A DNA stretch of 64,000 nucleotides from Eledone cirrhosa (taxonomy: Eukaryota > Mollusca > Cephalopoda > Octopoda > Eledonidae): NCBI GenBank assembly GCA_964016885.1, contig OZ024743.1, positions 193,247,655-193,311,654 on the forward strand, read 5' to 3'. Under the pieces are notes generated by a model. The model was not told the origin of the DNA and ran no database searches. It saw only the letters and a program-made list of their open reading frames with translations. How positions within the stretch are numbered: position 1 is the stretch's first letter; each line of letters starts with the position of its first letter. Positions 42,261 through 53,389 of the stretch are shown one piece after another. The translations under genes were made by a program, and so were the position numbers.

Positions 42261-42349
42261 TACCTGACACACTAATACCACAAATATAACAATAAAACAA
42301 CAACAAGAAACTGAATAATTATGACTGTAAAAAGAGAGTATTGAAATAC

Positions 42350-42433
42350 CTGTAAGTTTTCAAGAATGTTGCTTGCCACAGATGTCAATGTGACAAGCCA
42401 AGAACTAGAAGAACCCTTTGCTTTCCCAGATTG
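42350..42433 (-). CDS. VPS13D: VPS13D exon 5 (residues 123-150)
   Basis: Acceptor TTTCTAG|CAAT and donor CAG|GTATTT; 28 codons, phase 0. It reads QSGKAKGSSSSWLVTLTSVA then SNILENLQ. The 'VxxIxENLQ' helix precedes the conserved VHIRYED strand in exon 6. The next intron (42349-36461) holds an inverted LINE pair. Confidence 0.9.
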
Positions 42434-42651
42434 CTAGAAAAACAAAAAAACAAAAAAACAAATTGTTAATTAATAAAATTTTCTTTAAAAACAACCAAAT
42501 TAACAGTTGATTTCCTATTTTATTGATTTTGGGGGAGGGTGAGGTTGGGGATGAAGATTAGGAGTATGTGGAGCAAGAGGAAGACAAAGAGGAGCAGGCG
42601 AGGAGGAGGTGGAGGAGGATTTTGATGCCAGTAAAATAGTTTTGTTTTAAA

Positions 42652-42730
42652 TCATCATTTTTCCATGTTTTCCATGCTTCCATGGGTTTGACAAGTCCAC
42701 TCCTCCAAAACAACATATTGCCACTTGCTA
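42652..42730 (-). repeat. SINE tail remnant
   Basis: 'ATCATCATTTTTCCATG' and 'CATGCTTCCATGGGTTTGAC' only. Confidence 0.5.
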
Positions 42731-42880
42731 CATTTCTTTGTTATCTCCACTGTTAGTCTATCTGTGATCCTATTACACCACTATAGTTTACATTACTTCT
42801 CTGTATGGAATTTTAATTATTACTTCAAATATTTTTTATTTATTTATTTTTTTTAATCTGAAGAGAAAGAATGGTATTAA

Positions 42881-43085
42881 CCCTTTAGCATTTACATTAC
42901 TCTATATTTACTATTGTATTTTCATGGTAGAGGTTTTATATAACATAATATTAAATCTATGACATTTTGATATTTATTTTGAGAACAATACCTTAACATA
43001 AGTGTAAGCAGTCGGTTATGGCCAGTTTAAACAGAAAGTAGTGAAAGAATTCTGGCCGGATATGGCCAGTTTAAATGCTAAAGGG
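42881..43085. mobile_element. piggyBac-like MITE, copy 1
   Basis: 205 bp flanked by TTAA on both sides (42877-42880, 43086-43089). The left end CCCTTTAGCATTTA and right end TAAATGCTAAAGGG are perfect inverted repeats. TTAA target sites and CCC-starting termini are typical of piggyBac. No ORF. It is inverted relative to copies at 53162 and 61033. Confidence 0.85.
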
Positions 43086-43089
43086 TTAA

Positions 43090-43375
43090 ATCATCATTAT
43101 CATCATCTATTTTCTATGCTTGCATGGGTTATAGACAGATTATCACATTATGAATTGAGACAGGTTAAGTGTCCAGATATTGTTCATACAATTCATGGTT
43201 TCTATGACTGAATGTCCTTTCTAAAGCCAACGACATTACAGCACATTCTAGGAGCTTTTTTTGACATCTTAGAATGGGTGCTTTTCATCATGGTACCAAC
43301 ACAACCCCGTTACAGGATGGTCTAAATGCATTTTTGTCAAAGCACCCTTACAGGGTGGGGTGAACTGGAAGATAT
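43090..43375 (-). repeat. SINE with expanded modules
   Basis: 'ATCATCATTATCATCATC', 'CTATGCTTGCATGGGTT', then about three ~47-bp modules ('GGTGCTTTTCATCATGGTAC', 'CAACACAACCCCGTTACAGG'). Confidence 0.68.
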
Positions 43376-43814
43376 TTAGTCTAATGTATAGATTTGGTTA
43401 ATAATTGATGCCTTCTGATTATGAACAAAGTTAATTTTTTGGTTGGGGTGAGTCTACTGAATCAATCTTGCCAAATATACTAGTACTTACATCAACACCA
43501 AGAGAACATGGGCCAAAAAGGGTTCTTGTAAAGGATAGCTTAACCTACTAAAAATAGTAGTTAAATCTCCCTCAAATCCTACTCTACTGCTTAAAAAAAA
43601 AAGGAAAGATACATTGGATAATGTAGTACTAGATATACTGTCTGAAAGTAAGATGGGCTGACCTGAAGCTAACATCAACTACCACCATGAAGAGTACAAT
43701 GTTAATGCTGACAGAATTTGAATTCGGAATGTAAATGGATAAAACTAGATAGTATAACATTTTAGTCTAGTACTCCATTGTTTCTGTAAACTCACTGTCC
43801 TGGAATGAATAATT

Positions 43815-44160
43815 TCTTATCATCATCATCATTTCATTTTACGTCCGCTTTTTCCCTGCTTGGAAGGGTGGGACGGGAACTGATTTTGGCTTGATTTCTA
43901 CAGCTGGATGCCCTTCCTAACACCAACCTCATTTACAGTGAGTGCTGGGTGCTTTTTTGCCGTGGCACCTCCACGACCACTTTGCAGTGGAATGATATGG
44001 ACCCCAGTCTCTATCATCTCATTTCTACAGCTGAGTAAACTGGAGCAATGTGAAATAAAGTGTCTTGCTGAAGGAAACAACACATCACCCGGTCTGAGAA
44101 TTGAACTCACAACCTTTCGATTGCAAGGCCAATGCTCTAACCATTAAGCCATGTGCCTTC
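43815..44160 (-). mobile_element. Full-length tRNA-derived SINE
   Basis: Nearly the same sequence as 8804-9137: tRNA head (reverse complement of 'TAACCATTAAGCCATGTGCC' near 44160), 'ACACATCACCCGGTCTGAGA', body 'CCCTTCCTAACACCAACCTC', and tail 'TCATCATCATCATTTCATTT' at 43815. Confidence 0.9.
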
Positions 44161-44427
44161 TTATATAGGAATGAAACCTCAAATTTTCAAGGTAGTAGAA
44201 TACGGCAAGTTATAATGTATATTCAAGCCTTGCCATGGAGCAACATTATCAAAACTTCAATTGGGAATCAAAACTAGTTCTTGGACGGCTCAAGTTTGCA
44301 AAGATTTTTATATCCACCACCAGCACAAAATTCATTTCTTAATCCTAAAATGGTTTCTTAAATATAAAAATATTAACAGGTTCTTAATATTATTTATATT
44401 TTCTTTAATGCAAAAGTGTTACCTTAC

Positions 44428-44505
44428 TTTTAACATATCATCAACAGTTTCAAGGGCAAGTTGTTTGGAACTTTGGTAGAGCTTTTTCCGTTCAACTTTA
44501 TCACA
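44428..44505 (-). CDS. VPS13D: VPS13D exon 4 (residues 97-122)
   Basis: Acceptor TTACAG|TGTG and donor AAA|GTAAGG; 26 codons, phase 0 on both sides. It reads CDKVERKKLYQSSKQLALET then VDDMLK, the charged helical linker that follows the chorein core in VPS13D. Confidence 0.88.
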
Positions 44506-44649
44506 CTGTAAAAAAAGACAAAAAATTGAAAAAAATAATGAATAGTGGGGAAGGGATTAAAAGAGATGTAGGAAATGTTTTAATTCTTTAAGGAGTTAGT
44601 TATTGAGCTACAGAAATGATGGAGTACCACCTTCAAGAGTTTTAGTTGC

Positions 44650-44735
44650 TTATATTGACTCAAATAATATGTCTAGTACTTAATTTATTGATTGCATAAG
44701 GTGGAAGGACAAAGTCAACCTGAGCAGATGGTGAT
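44650..44735 (-). repeat. OK-like SINE fragment
   Basis: 'AGTACTTAATTTATTGATTG', 'GACAAAGTCAACCTGAGCAG' only. Confidence 0.5.
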
Positions 44736-45004
44736 GTAACGAGAAGGGAAACAAATAGTACAAGATATTTTTCACCTTGGCACAAATTCTGCTATCCCCC
44801 ATCAATAACGTGTGTGTGTGTATGTATGCGTGTGTATGTTAGACACACACACACATTCACCCAACTGGCTTCATCACAATATCTGCCTATCAAAATTTGT
44901 AATCTTTGGTCAACCTGAGGCTACAGTAGAAGACATGCCCAAGGTGCAGCATAATGAGATTGGATTTTTTAACTGGAGTCATGCCAATGTATGTGATGCA
45001 GTGA

Positions 45005-45360
45005 TGACTTTGGTATGAATGTAGGAACCTGTAAATCTTGATGGAATCAAAAGAGCATTGTAGTGACATACATAGAGACATTTTAAATCTGACAGAGCCC
45101 ATCTCATCTCCGGATCTGAACACAGCGGAATTTTTCCAGAGCAGGAGAAAGAATGCCAGAGAAGAAATGAGAAAGAGATATAGATATAGAGAAAGAATAA
45201 ACCTCAGTACTGGACTGTTACTTTTTGTTTTATTGACCTTGAAAGGATGAAAGGGAAAGTTAATCTCAACAGGATTTGAACATGGAGTGCAGAGAGGTAG
45301 AACAAATAATGCAAAGATTCTATCGAACATTCTAACAACTCTACCAATTCGTCACCTGAT
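45005..45360 (-). mobile_element. SINE family 3 copy
   Basis: Matches 20060-20400: 'GACAGAGCCCATCTCATCTC', 'GAAATGAGAAAGAGATATAG', 'TCTCAACAGGATTTGAAC' and 'ACTCTACCAATTCG'. It ends 100 bp from exon 3. Confidence 0.75.
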
Positions 45361-45459
45361 GGCTTTGATACAAAACATATACAACAGCAGAAGTGAAATA
45401 AGGTTGCATTAAGAAGTAGTAGTAGTAAAAACAACAACATAATATAAAGTGACACTTAC

Positions 45460-45572
45460 ATCTGCATGTTTCATAGGCTCAACAATGATATGGACACCTT
45501 CAATTGTGATGACCCATGGTTCACTGTGAATCCGTGTCACTGGGATTTTTAGGGTGATCTTACGTATCATTC
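45460..45572 (-). CDS. VPS13D: VPS13D exon 3 (residues 59-96)
   Basis: Acceptor ATTACAG|GAAT and donor GAT|GTAAGT; 113 nt, entering in phase 1 and leaving in phase 0. It reads GMIRKITLKIPVTRIHSEPW then VITIEGVHIIVEP. The 'GxIxKxTLxIP' and 'PWVIxIxxxHxI' strands match the second half of the chorein fold, where VPS13 proteins have the hydrophobic groove. Confidence 0.92.
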
Positions 45573-45574
45573 CT

Positions 45575-46570
45575 GTAATAAATAAGTGATCAAATAGAGA
45601 GTGATATGAATTAATAGAATATGATCTGAGAACTTAATTTATTTGACAATTAAACTGGAATTAGACATTTTAACTGAAAGTAGTTAACAATTAGAACTAA
45701 CTAATAATACACATGAACTAAAGTTCTGCTAAACTAATAAGACAAAATAATTCACTATTTAGGAAAACTTATCTAAGTATTATTCACAATCATCAAATTT
45801 ATGCCTCAGGCAACATTAAAAGAGGCGGACACACCAGGTGAAATAAAGATGGGATAGTCACAACTGGTCTGCTGGTGAAGTTAAATGTGTGTGAGCATAA
45901 ATGTCAGCAACATATACCATTGATAGTCCTGTAATGTATGTCTGGGCAATGTGGGAAAATACTCTCTGGAATGCAGGACCCCAAGCACAAACTGCCTTAT
46001 GGTCCCAGCAGACAGAATGGAGAAAGCATTACCCTGGAGGATAGCAAGGGAGATGCATTTAAATAGCCATTCCTGCTCACGGAGCTTACTCCTGTGGGTG
46101 GCTAACTTCACTGACCACAAAAGGAAAAATAACAAAAGAAAAATCAAGCAATTTAGAATTAATTTTGAGACTTCCTGATAGGAATACCAGTCTAAAAACA
46201 AAAACTTACAAATGAAAAATCACTTAAAGAAAAATAACTATTTAGTAAGAAATGCCTTTTTAATTTTCAAATTTCCAATGTTCCCTTTTATGACTTTCAT
46301 GGTGACCGTGGTATTCTGATTATGATATATATGTAGTGTGGAACCTGGTTTTTTGAATGAATACACCATATCCCTGGGTGTCATATGTGCAACTAAAAGG
46401 ATTGACATAAAAAATAACATTCAGCTGGAAAACATTGTCTCAAAATATCCCATCTACAACATGCCAGCATGGAAAAGTAGATATAAGCATGATGTTGATG
46501 ATGATGATGACTAAAACCAATGTAAAGATGATGACAGTGAGCATAAAGAAAGAAATGAAAAGGAGCTGAT
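45575..46570. other. Intron sequence with SINE at 46430-46512
   Basis: 46430-46512 (+) holds a SINE 3' end ('ACATGCCAGCATGGAAAAG', ATGATGATGATGA). A 106-codon frame on the minus strand (46201-45881) has no recognisable domain or codon signal and is treated as chance. The rest is unassigned. Confidence 0.5.
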
Positions 46571-46574
46571 CATC

Positions 46575-46700
46575 AGGCAAGACCAAACTATGTTTCCACT
46601 GGTCTTTCCATAGCTGATACTATCTGCTGGCTGCAATTCCTGGCAGAACATTACTGGAAAAGTTGTGATAAGAAGCGAAATTTTAACAAAGAATACACAG
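46575..46700. repeat. Unclassified repeat related to 4380-4500
   Basis: 'TGTTTCCACTGGTCTTTCC' and 'GCTGATACTATCTGCTGGC' match the block at 4398-4440 in the same orientation. Confidence 0.45.
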
Positions 46701-46789
46701 AGCAAGAACAGATACCCTAAAGCATCCTATCTGACTCTCAAACATTACTTGATCCTGACTTCCTTGTTCACCAACGCTTCCCACTTTAT

Positions 46790-47395
46790 CGTGTAGGTCG
46801 ACCTTGACTGCCAGTCTTGAGGGTTTCTTTGGCTTTAGGTAGTCTCAAGTTGCAGATAACTAGATGGTGATCAGTTGACAGCTCAACTCCTCTCTTAACA
46901 CGAACATGCAGCACAGAATCGAAGAGATTAGAGACAATAACAAAATCAATTATTGATCTCTGCCTCTGATACCATGTGTATGAAGGTGTGCATAATAGAG
47001 AGTCCATTACTAGAGCAGAAGTCTAATAAGGCCTCTTAATTCATGTTTATATTGGGATCACTGTTCTTTCCAATCACTCCTTTCATGTCAGGTGGTCTGT
47101 GCCATCATATGCATTGAAGTCACTCATTAGAATATATGACTCAGTCATAAATACATCTAACGTTGCAGTGACTTCATCAAGGAAGGATCTGTATTCGGGC
47201 TCTCTGTTTGGTGCATAAACTTGTACCACCCACAGAGACCTTTCTTTCAGCCTAAGCTTCATGAGGTAAATCCTCTCTCCCAATGGGATCTAGTCCATAA
47301 CACATTCTGACAGCCAGTGGGGGCTTGTGAACATCCCCACTCGTGCCTGTACAGTTTTTTCTGGTGCCATACTTTTATTCCTAATTCTAAAATAT
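46790..47395 (-). pseudogene. LINE endonuclease (APE-type) fragment
   Basis: Minus strand, broken by frameshifts and stops: VGMFTSPHWLSECVMD, ERSLWVVQVYAPNREPEYRS, YILMSDFNAYDGTD (GDFNAHxGTD motif of AP-endonucleases), YTWYQRQRSIIDFVIVS, VKRGVELSTDHHLVICNLRL. The D-F-N, S-x-I-D and S-D/T-D-H-H motifs identify an APE-type endonuclease of a non-LTR element. It is the N-terminal domain that the RT copies in this window lack. Confidence 0.85.
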
Positions 47396-47639
47396 GAAGG
47401 TATTTTAAGTAATAGATTTCAACCATCTCAATCGATTATATTCAAGTCATTCATTTATATTGTATATCTGATAACATTCACCTAGGTTCTAGTAAAGTTT
47501 GTTCAATACAATTTTTATCTAATAATGTAATTGGGAGAGGGGGGGGGGGGGCTAAGAGGTTGACTACATAACTGAAAATATATAAAATTTTACAAATAAA
47601 TGAATAAAAACAATTTCCCCTACTTAGGTTACGTACAAT

Positions 47640-48430
47640 TGATATTCAAACCAATGGAGGAATGTAAAGGAATCAGAAACAACTGTTAATCAGAAGATTC
47701 CAGTTTTATTGACTACTATCTATAGATTAGAAAATGGGTGGGTGAAAGAGAGGGGGAACTACACTGAAAAGCCAACAGCTCTTATCTATTTGGAGATTTA
47801 AGAGATAGAGAATGGGCAGGTAAACGAGAAGCACACTAAAAGGCCAACAGTTCCCATCTATAACAAGTACAAGCACTATACCTCTGTGAAAGATAGAGTC
47901 TGTGACATCCTGTTGGACAAGTGGAAGACACTTAGTCTCAGTCAACTGGATTATTGTTTCTACTTATTGTCTTACCATAGTGCCAAGTGTATTTCTAAAT
48001 ACAAGACAATCGAATGGCTTAAGACCAAGAACACTGTCTCTTTGCAGCAGCTCTACTCTTTGAAGTAAAGAAGGAAAGAGATGTGTAGTATGTTATATTT
48101 GGAATCAAATTTTGACATTGAAGGCTACAAATCCTCAAATTGGATGTCATTTAATATTGCAAAATGTCCCATTCTTTCCATGCAAGTTAGAACCAGAGAC
48201 TGCAATAACTAAGATTTCAAAGAGCCCTTCAATATACTTTTGCAAAACAAGGGATTTGCATGGAGTAGATATCAACATTTGGACATTCCACTACATAAGA
48301 GACTGGAAGAACCTACATCACACTGCATGAGATATGTACGAGGGAAATGATATGAAACTCCTTTCACCAAATATCCAAACACAAAAATGGGCTACAATAG
48401 CATTGAACCTTGTTCCCTAGCAGGCCACAG
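47640..48430. other. Intron sequence, short frames only
   Basis: Frames such as 47886-48068 (+) and 48112-48330 (+) show no domain, splice support or family match. 48405-48460 resembles the 3' end of the 'GGCTGTGTG' SINE ('CAGTCAACTGACTGAAATCA'). Confidence 0.45.
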
Positions 48431-48458
48431 TCAACTGACTGAAATCAGTAAAGGAGTA

Positions 48459-48527
48459 TATAAGTTTAGAGATTAAGTTTTATAAGTTTAGAGATTAAGT
48501 TTTATAAGTTTAGAGATTAAGTTTAGA
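48459..48527. repeat. 22-bp tandem repeat, about three units
   Basis: The unit TATAAGTTTAGAGATTAAGT plus TT repeats head to tail; the third unit is followed by a partial one. It lies 25 bp from exon 2. Confidence 0.9.
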
Positions 48528-48551
48528 GATGAAAGGGTAAACAATACAAAC

Positions 48552-48629
48552 CATTCTTGAGCTGCAGAGGAAGCCCAAACTGATTAAAGACATCTTTCTT
48601 CAAGATGAGATCATCAAGCTGGACAGCTC
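48552..48629 (-). CDS. VPS13D: VPS13D exon 2 (residues 33-58)
   Basis: Acceptor TTTTTAG|GAGC and donor AATG|GTTTGT; 78 nt, entering and leaving in phase 1. It reads GAVQLDDLILKKDVFNQFGL followed by PLQLKN, the 'GxVxLxxLxLKKD' chorein signature of VPS13 proteins. Intron 1 is about 10.2 kb and holds a CR1 element right next to exon 1. Confidence 0.92.
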
Positions 48630-48934
48630 CTAAAAACAAGAAGAGACAAATTTATATTAAGATTATGAAAATACTGTTATATTTTTTTTTTACAACATGG
48701 ATAAAGTTATTTTACATCTGTGATAATTTGGTACAAAACATAAGAAAAACTAACAGTTTCTATGAACTATTAAAGCAGATGTTTTCAATAAATGTTTGAA
48801 ATTTGTCAGCGAAATCATGAATAGGGAATGCAATATGATCTACTAAATATGAATTTGTTGATTGAAAATCAATTGAGAAATTATTTACAAAACAGCAGAG
48901 CACCAGAATGATGTAGCATAAGCAAGCTGAGAAA

Positions 48935-49615
48935 AAAAAACTTGGCATAAGAGAAGTTGGCTGTAGTGTGCAAGAGAGAAGGCTGCACTAGTATGGGTAT
49001 ATGATGTGTATGGTAGATGATAGCAATATAAAGATGTGGATGGGACTTGTGGAAGAGGCAGACCCAGGAGGACATGGATGTGGTAGTGAAGACCAACCAT
49101 AAGAAGCTGAACCTTACAACAGAGATGACAAAGGACTGCGAGCATTAGCAACATGCTGTGCTGGTAAAGACCTGCCTACCAGCATAAAATGGGACCTGAT
49201 GCATCCATGTCCCCCTCTCCACACCTAATATCAATCCTTAGTAGCTATTCTCACAATCAGTGTACACCCAACTCCATTCATGCCAATCCACAATTCAGCT
49301 CCACCCCCACAATAGCTATCCTGGATCACCTCCACCCCTCTTAAATCCTAACATGCACACACTATCTAGGATTTCCCACCCCTTCTTCCACTCTTCCCAG
49401 GATCCCCCCTCTAAAACCCTAACTCACCAGTCATAACCCCTTAGTAGTTGTTATCACCACAATACCTTGCACACTACTGGAAGTCACCCTCCCTTCCAAC
49501 TTATCGCCCTGTCAAATCCCACTACTCTACCACATTTGGTATACACACCTGACATACTCCTATCCTATTTGCCCCCCTTCTCCATATGATAATAGTAATA
49601 AAGGATGCTTGGTAT
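48935..49615 (+). mobile_element. RTE/BovB-like LINE, 3' fragment (subfamily C relative)
   Basis: 'GGCTGTAGTGTGCAAGAGAG' encodes GCSVQERRLH and then the remains of a YGYMMCMVDDSN (RWYGHVMRM) motif and a GRPR-like segment; the end TKDCEH-type codons precede a C-rich 3' UTR ('CACCCCCACAATAGCTATCC') and an 'ATAATAGTAATAA' tail near 49595-49605. Several stops. Confidence 0.7.
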
Positions 49616-49639
49616 ATGGTAATATTTGTGAAGGAATGA

Positions 49640-50270
49640 AAGTTTTTATTCTGAAAGTCTGAAGTCTCTCAAAGACATCCAATGCCTATTTAATGTAACT
49701 TTGAATAGTGTTGTTAATACTGCTATCTTCTGAGAAAATACACTCTAGATATTTCAAATATGTCACTACGCCAGTTGTTCACTGCCAATAGTGAAATCAA
49801 GTAGAATGGGTGGGACTCTTTTACTTCATTGATAGGTTGCTTTTGCCGTAATGGTATTGACAGTTACCCCCTCCCCTTATTATGAACAGTACTAAGATCC
49901 TACTGAGTATAGCTGTTTGCATACTGTAACTCCAGTACCTGTTCTCTATAAAGTTTGGTGTTTTATGAAGTCTGCTGATGTTAAAGAAATTGCTATCTCA
50001 TCTGAAGTTTACACTACATCACTGCTTGTGAAAAAGCTTTCTGTTAAAAAAGCAAGCACTGTCTGACACCTGTGCATACACAGAAGGGTTCAGATTGCTG
50101 CTCTATGGTCAACCAAGCAGTTACTCCAATGTAGAACTGACAAAGGATATTAGAAAATTTACTGAGCTAGCTGAACCAGAAGAGGACATCCCATAAGAAC
50201 CTGGAGTTGCAAAGCTGAGGAGTCTCATATTCACTGTAATTCTGTTCTTAAATTGACATTATGATTCAGG
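49640..50270 (-). pseudogene. Second-type LINE RT fragment, heavily decayed
   Basis: Minus strand from 50260: ILCQFYIGVTAWLTIEQQSE, PFCVCTGVRQC (the SEPFxVxxGVRQG motif), LELQYAN (position of LQYADD), then the remains of KTKVLYQP, PPILLDFTIGSEQLA, YLECIFSEDSSINNTIQ. Stops and frameshifts throughout; the catalytic DD is lost. It is different from the PHD-finger LINE group. Confidence 0.6.
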
Positions 50271-50274
50271 AAGA

Positions 50275-51790
50275 ATTGACATTGACTTTGTGGAACTGCA
50301 GGTGACCTTTTGACCTTTGTTCTTATAAATCACATCTCTCCATTGCACTTTGATGCTCTTATCAATGCAAGCCTTCGTGATATACTGTTAAATGATGCAC
50401 ATACACACTTAGTTCCTCTTTTCATCTTCTATTAAGGAGGCTAGCCAGTAGTAGCAAAAGCTGAAAGCAGAGAACAGCAAGCAGAGAACACAATGCAGCA
50501 TGCACCAACTAAAAGCACTAATAGACCACTGCACCAGACGCTTCACAACCACCCATATGTGCACATACACACACAACCAGACATATTTGCAAATACACAT
50601 TCTGAAGCAACAAAACTATAAATAATTGGCCCTGATATTAGCAGTAGCAGGTTAGGCAAGTGATAGAATGCTATCAAGGTAGAAAAAAATATAATATACA
50701 TAATACTGTAATACTGTCAACTAAGAGTTGGAGGGATAAAAAAACAACTAATAAATGAATAAAAAAAAATAATAAAATAGAAATAATGGGAATGAGGCTT
50801 GAAAGATGTACACATAGAATGTGCTTTTGTGTTTCCAAGGGAACATTTATGGGCCTTTAATCCTTTAGTAAAAGTGAAGTTTGAAATGGTTAACTATAGT
50901 GTGGGTTTAAATAAATGGCTACCTATGCCTACATACATCAGAGTTTGTAATATAAATGAAATGAAATTAACATCAAGATTAAGAATAAAGAACAGTGAAT
51001 ACAGTTATAAATAGGAACTGAATTCAGGCATTCTAAAAATGAAGCAGTGGGTGGCAGCTCAGTTCGAAAAGTAGTTGAAGATGAAAACGACAATGATAGT
51101 GAAAGAGAGAAGACAACACTCATATTCAGTGCGTGTGAGTTTGTGTGTGTGTGTGTGCATGAGTGTGCATTTATTTAAGCAAACCCTTTCATATTGAATG
51201 CCATTCTGAATAAAAAATAAAAAAAAAATTAAACACTTTTAAAATCAATGTTCCATTTCAATATTTACAACAACAAAAAAAAAACCTTTGATATATTTCC
51301 AATATTAACTCTTTTGATTAAAAAAACTCCTGAAACTGACCTGTTTTTACTATACAAAACAGTTTATTTTAAAGTGTTTAATTTTGTCTAAAAACCTTCC
51401 ACCATAATTAGATGTAAGAACATGTTATGTTCCAAACACCAGTTTTGATAATGAGAAAGTTATATTATTCTTGAATTATTTTCAAAATTATTTGAAAATA
51501 TTTGGCAGTATCTTTCATTAGAAATATGGCCACAAATGCCATAGCCCTGTTCCAACCCCTTTGATTCAACACTAATCTATCAGTTTTCCAAGCATTATAG
51601 TTCTTCAACAAATAGGAATGCGGTTGTTAGCATACACAAGTTTTCTTTACAATAAGATGCTAATGGTTCAACAACTAATCAGAAAAATAGATGTGGATAA
51701 CAACTATCAACCAGAATAACTAATAGATAATGTAGTAAAAACATTAGAGTCACAAAAACCTAATGGTTTGTGTTGACAAAATTCAGTTCA
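50275..51790. other. Intron sequence, nothing recognised
   Basis: AT-rich with a GT-repeat at 51138-51160; no exon, repeat or ORF with support. Confidence 0.5.
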
Positions 51791-51796
51791 ATAAAC

Positions 51797-52955
51797 TTAT
51801 CATCATCATCATCACCGTCCATTCTTCATGCTAGCATGGGTTAGACAAGTTGTCTTGTGAGCAATCCCAGGTCAGGTGATCGTGTGTTGCTCATACAGAA
51901 CTGATTTTGGCTTGGTTTATATGGTTGGATGCCCTTCCTAACACCAACCTCATTTACAGTGAGTACTGGGTGCTTTTTACCATGGTGTCTATACAACCAC
52001 ATTACAGTGTGGACTGGGTGATTTTTTTGTCGTGACACCTACACGACCACTTTACAGTGGGAAGGGGGTGGGGGAATACTGTCTAAATGCTTCAGCTTTG
52101 GCTTGTACCCGTGAGAACTCGGGTCTTCTGTATTACTGCGTAACACCAGAGGTCTCAGTTCTGTGTCATCACCTTTGAGAGGTGCAATTGGGCAATATCA
52201 GCTTTTATCACCTCATCTGAGGTCTTCTTGGGTCTCCCACTCCAAGGCTTCCATCGACTTTTAGCGCTCTGCACCTTTTTATGCTACTGTCATCCTTCAT
52301 ACGCATCACATGTCCATACCAACGTAATCTCCTCTCCTGCACACAGCATTTATGCTTTGCTGTTCACATATGTTACTATTACACATCTATCCGAGTATGC
52401 AAGCTTCATTTCTTTCTAATCTACGCAAGTCCACAACACCCAGGTCATAGTACCATGCAACATTGCTGTTCGTATGCACATATCTGCCTTTCATTTTGAG
52501 GGAAAAGCCTTTTGCAGCTAACAGTGGTAGTAGCTCCCTGAACTTCTTCTATCCCGTTCTTACACTGGTTACTGTACTTTCAGAACACCCACTTCCATTG
52601 CTAATTCAGTCACCTAGGTAGCAGAAGCTGTCTACTGTTTCTACCGAGCCTTCCCACAATTTGGTAGTGCTTGTTTCCTGTGGCCATTTGCTACTTACTG
52701 TTCCAAACCCATGCAAGCGTGGAAGATGGACATTAAACGATGATGATGTTCCGGTGCAACTGCTACATGTAAAGCCTACATTCTTAGCTAACTTTCCTGA
52801 GATCCCATTACATCACTTGTGTACCCATACTTTGCATTTAGGGCAGAGGATGGAATTTCTACCTACACCTTTCCTACATACTGAGCAAGGCCATTTTCCT
52901 GAGGGGATCTGGGTTCTGTTTTCTCCTCTACTTATGAGAATAGAATAAATTTGTA
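51797..52955 (-). mobile_element. RTE/BovB-like LINE, broken, with nested insertion
   Basis: It begins with ATC triplets (51797-51812), a 3' UTR with two ~47-bp modules, then RT C-terminal codons (52080-52650) and the zinc-finger region (52760-52940, 'TGTGTACCCATACTTTGCAT'). Between them at 52690-52748 sits a plus-strand SINE/LINE tail ('CCCATGCAAGCGTGGAAG', 'GATGATGATG'). RT core missing. Confidence 0.8.
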
Positions 52956-53161
52956 TACTGAAACGAACAGAGGTTTAACATTTTCAAGGTATGAAGGTTG
53001 AAATATAGATATATAGAGGAAAAATGTATGAATGATGTAAGTGGTACTGTCAAAGTAGAGAGGGTAGCAGTGCCTCATAAATTTGTGGTTTTGTGCCTAT
53101 GTTAGAAAGAACAACTTCCTACTTAGGTATTTTATATTTGTCAGTGGCTATCGACATTTAA

Positions 53162-53376
53162 CCCTTTAGCATTTAAACCAGCTGTATCCAGCCAGAATTC
53201 TCTCATCTCTTTCTGTTCAAACCAGTTGTAACCAGCCACACATACTGATGTATGTGTTATCAATATAAATAATATCAACATCTCATAGATTCGATATTAT
53301 GTGAAATAATTAGGTGAGGCAAAGCATTTACCGTGAAAATATGTAGTAAATATAGAGTAATGTAAATGCTAAGGGG
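53162..53376. mobile_element. piggyBac-like MITE, copy 2
   Basis: 215 bp between TTAA sites at 53158-53161 and 53377-53380. Left end CCCTTTAGCATTTAAACC; right end TGTAAATGCTAAGGGG. The interior matches copies 1 and 3 ('CTCATAGATTCGATATTATG'). Confidence 0.85.
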
Positions 53377-53389
53377 TTAAGATGAACTT

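Noticed and set aside
45881..46201. 106-codon minus-strand ORF
   Set aside because: No domain, no splice signals matching VPS13D phases, and no similarity to other repeats in the window.
47886..48330. Two short plus-strand ORFs
   Set aside because: No recognisable family, and the region is otherwise repeat debris; not enough to call a gene.
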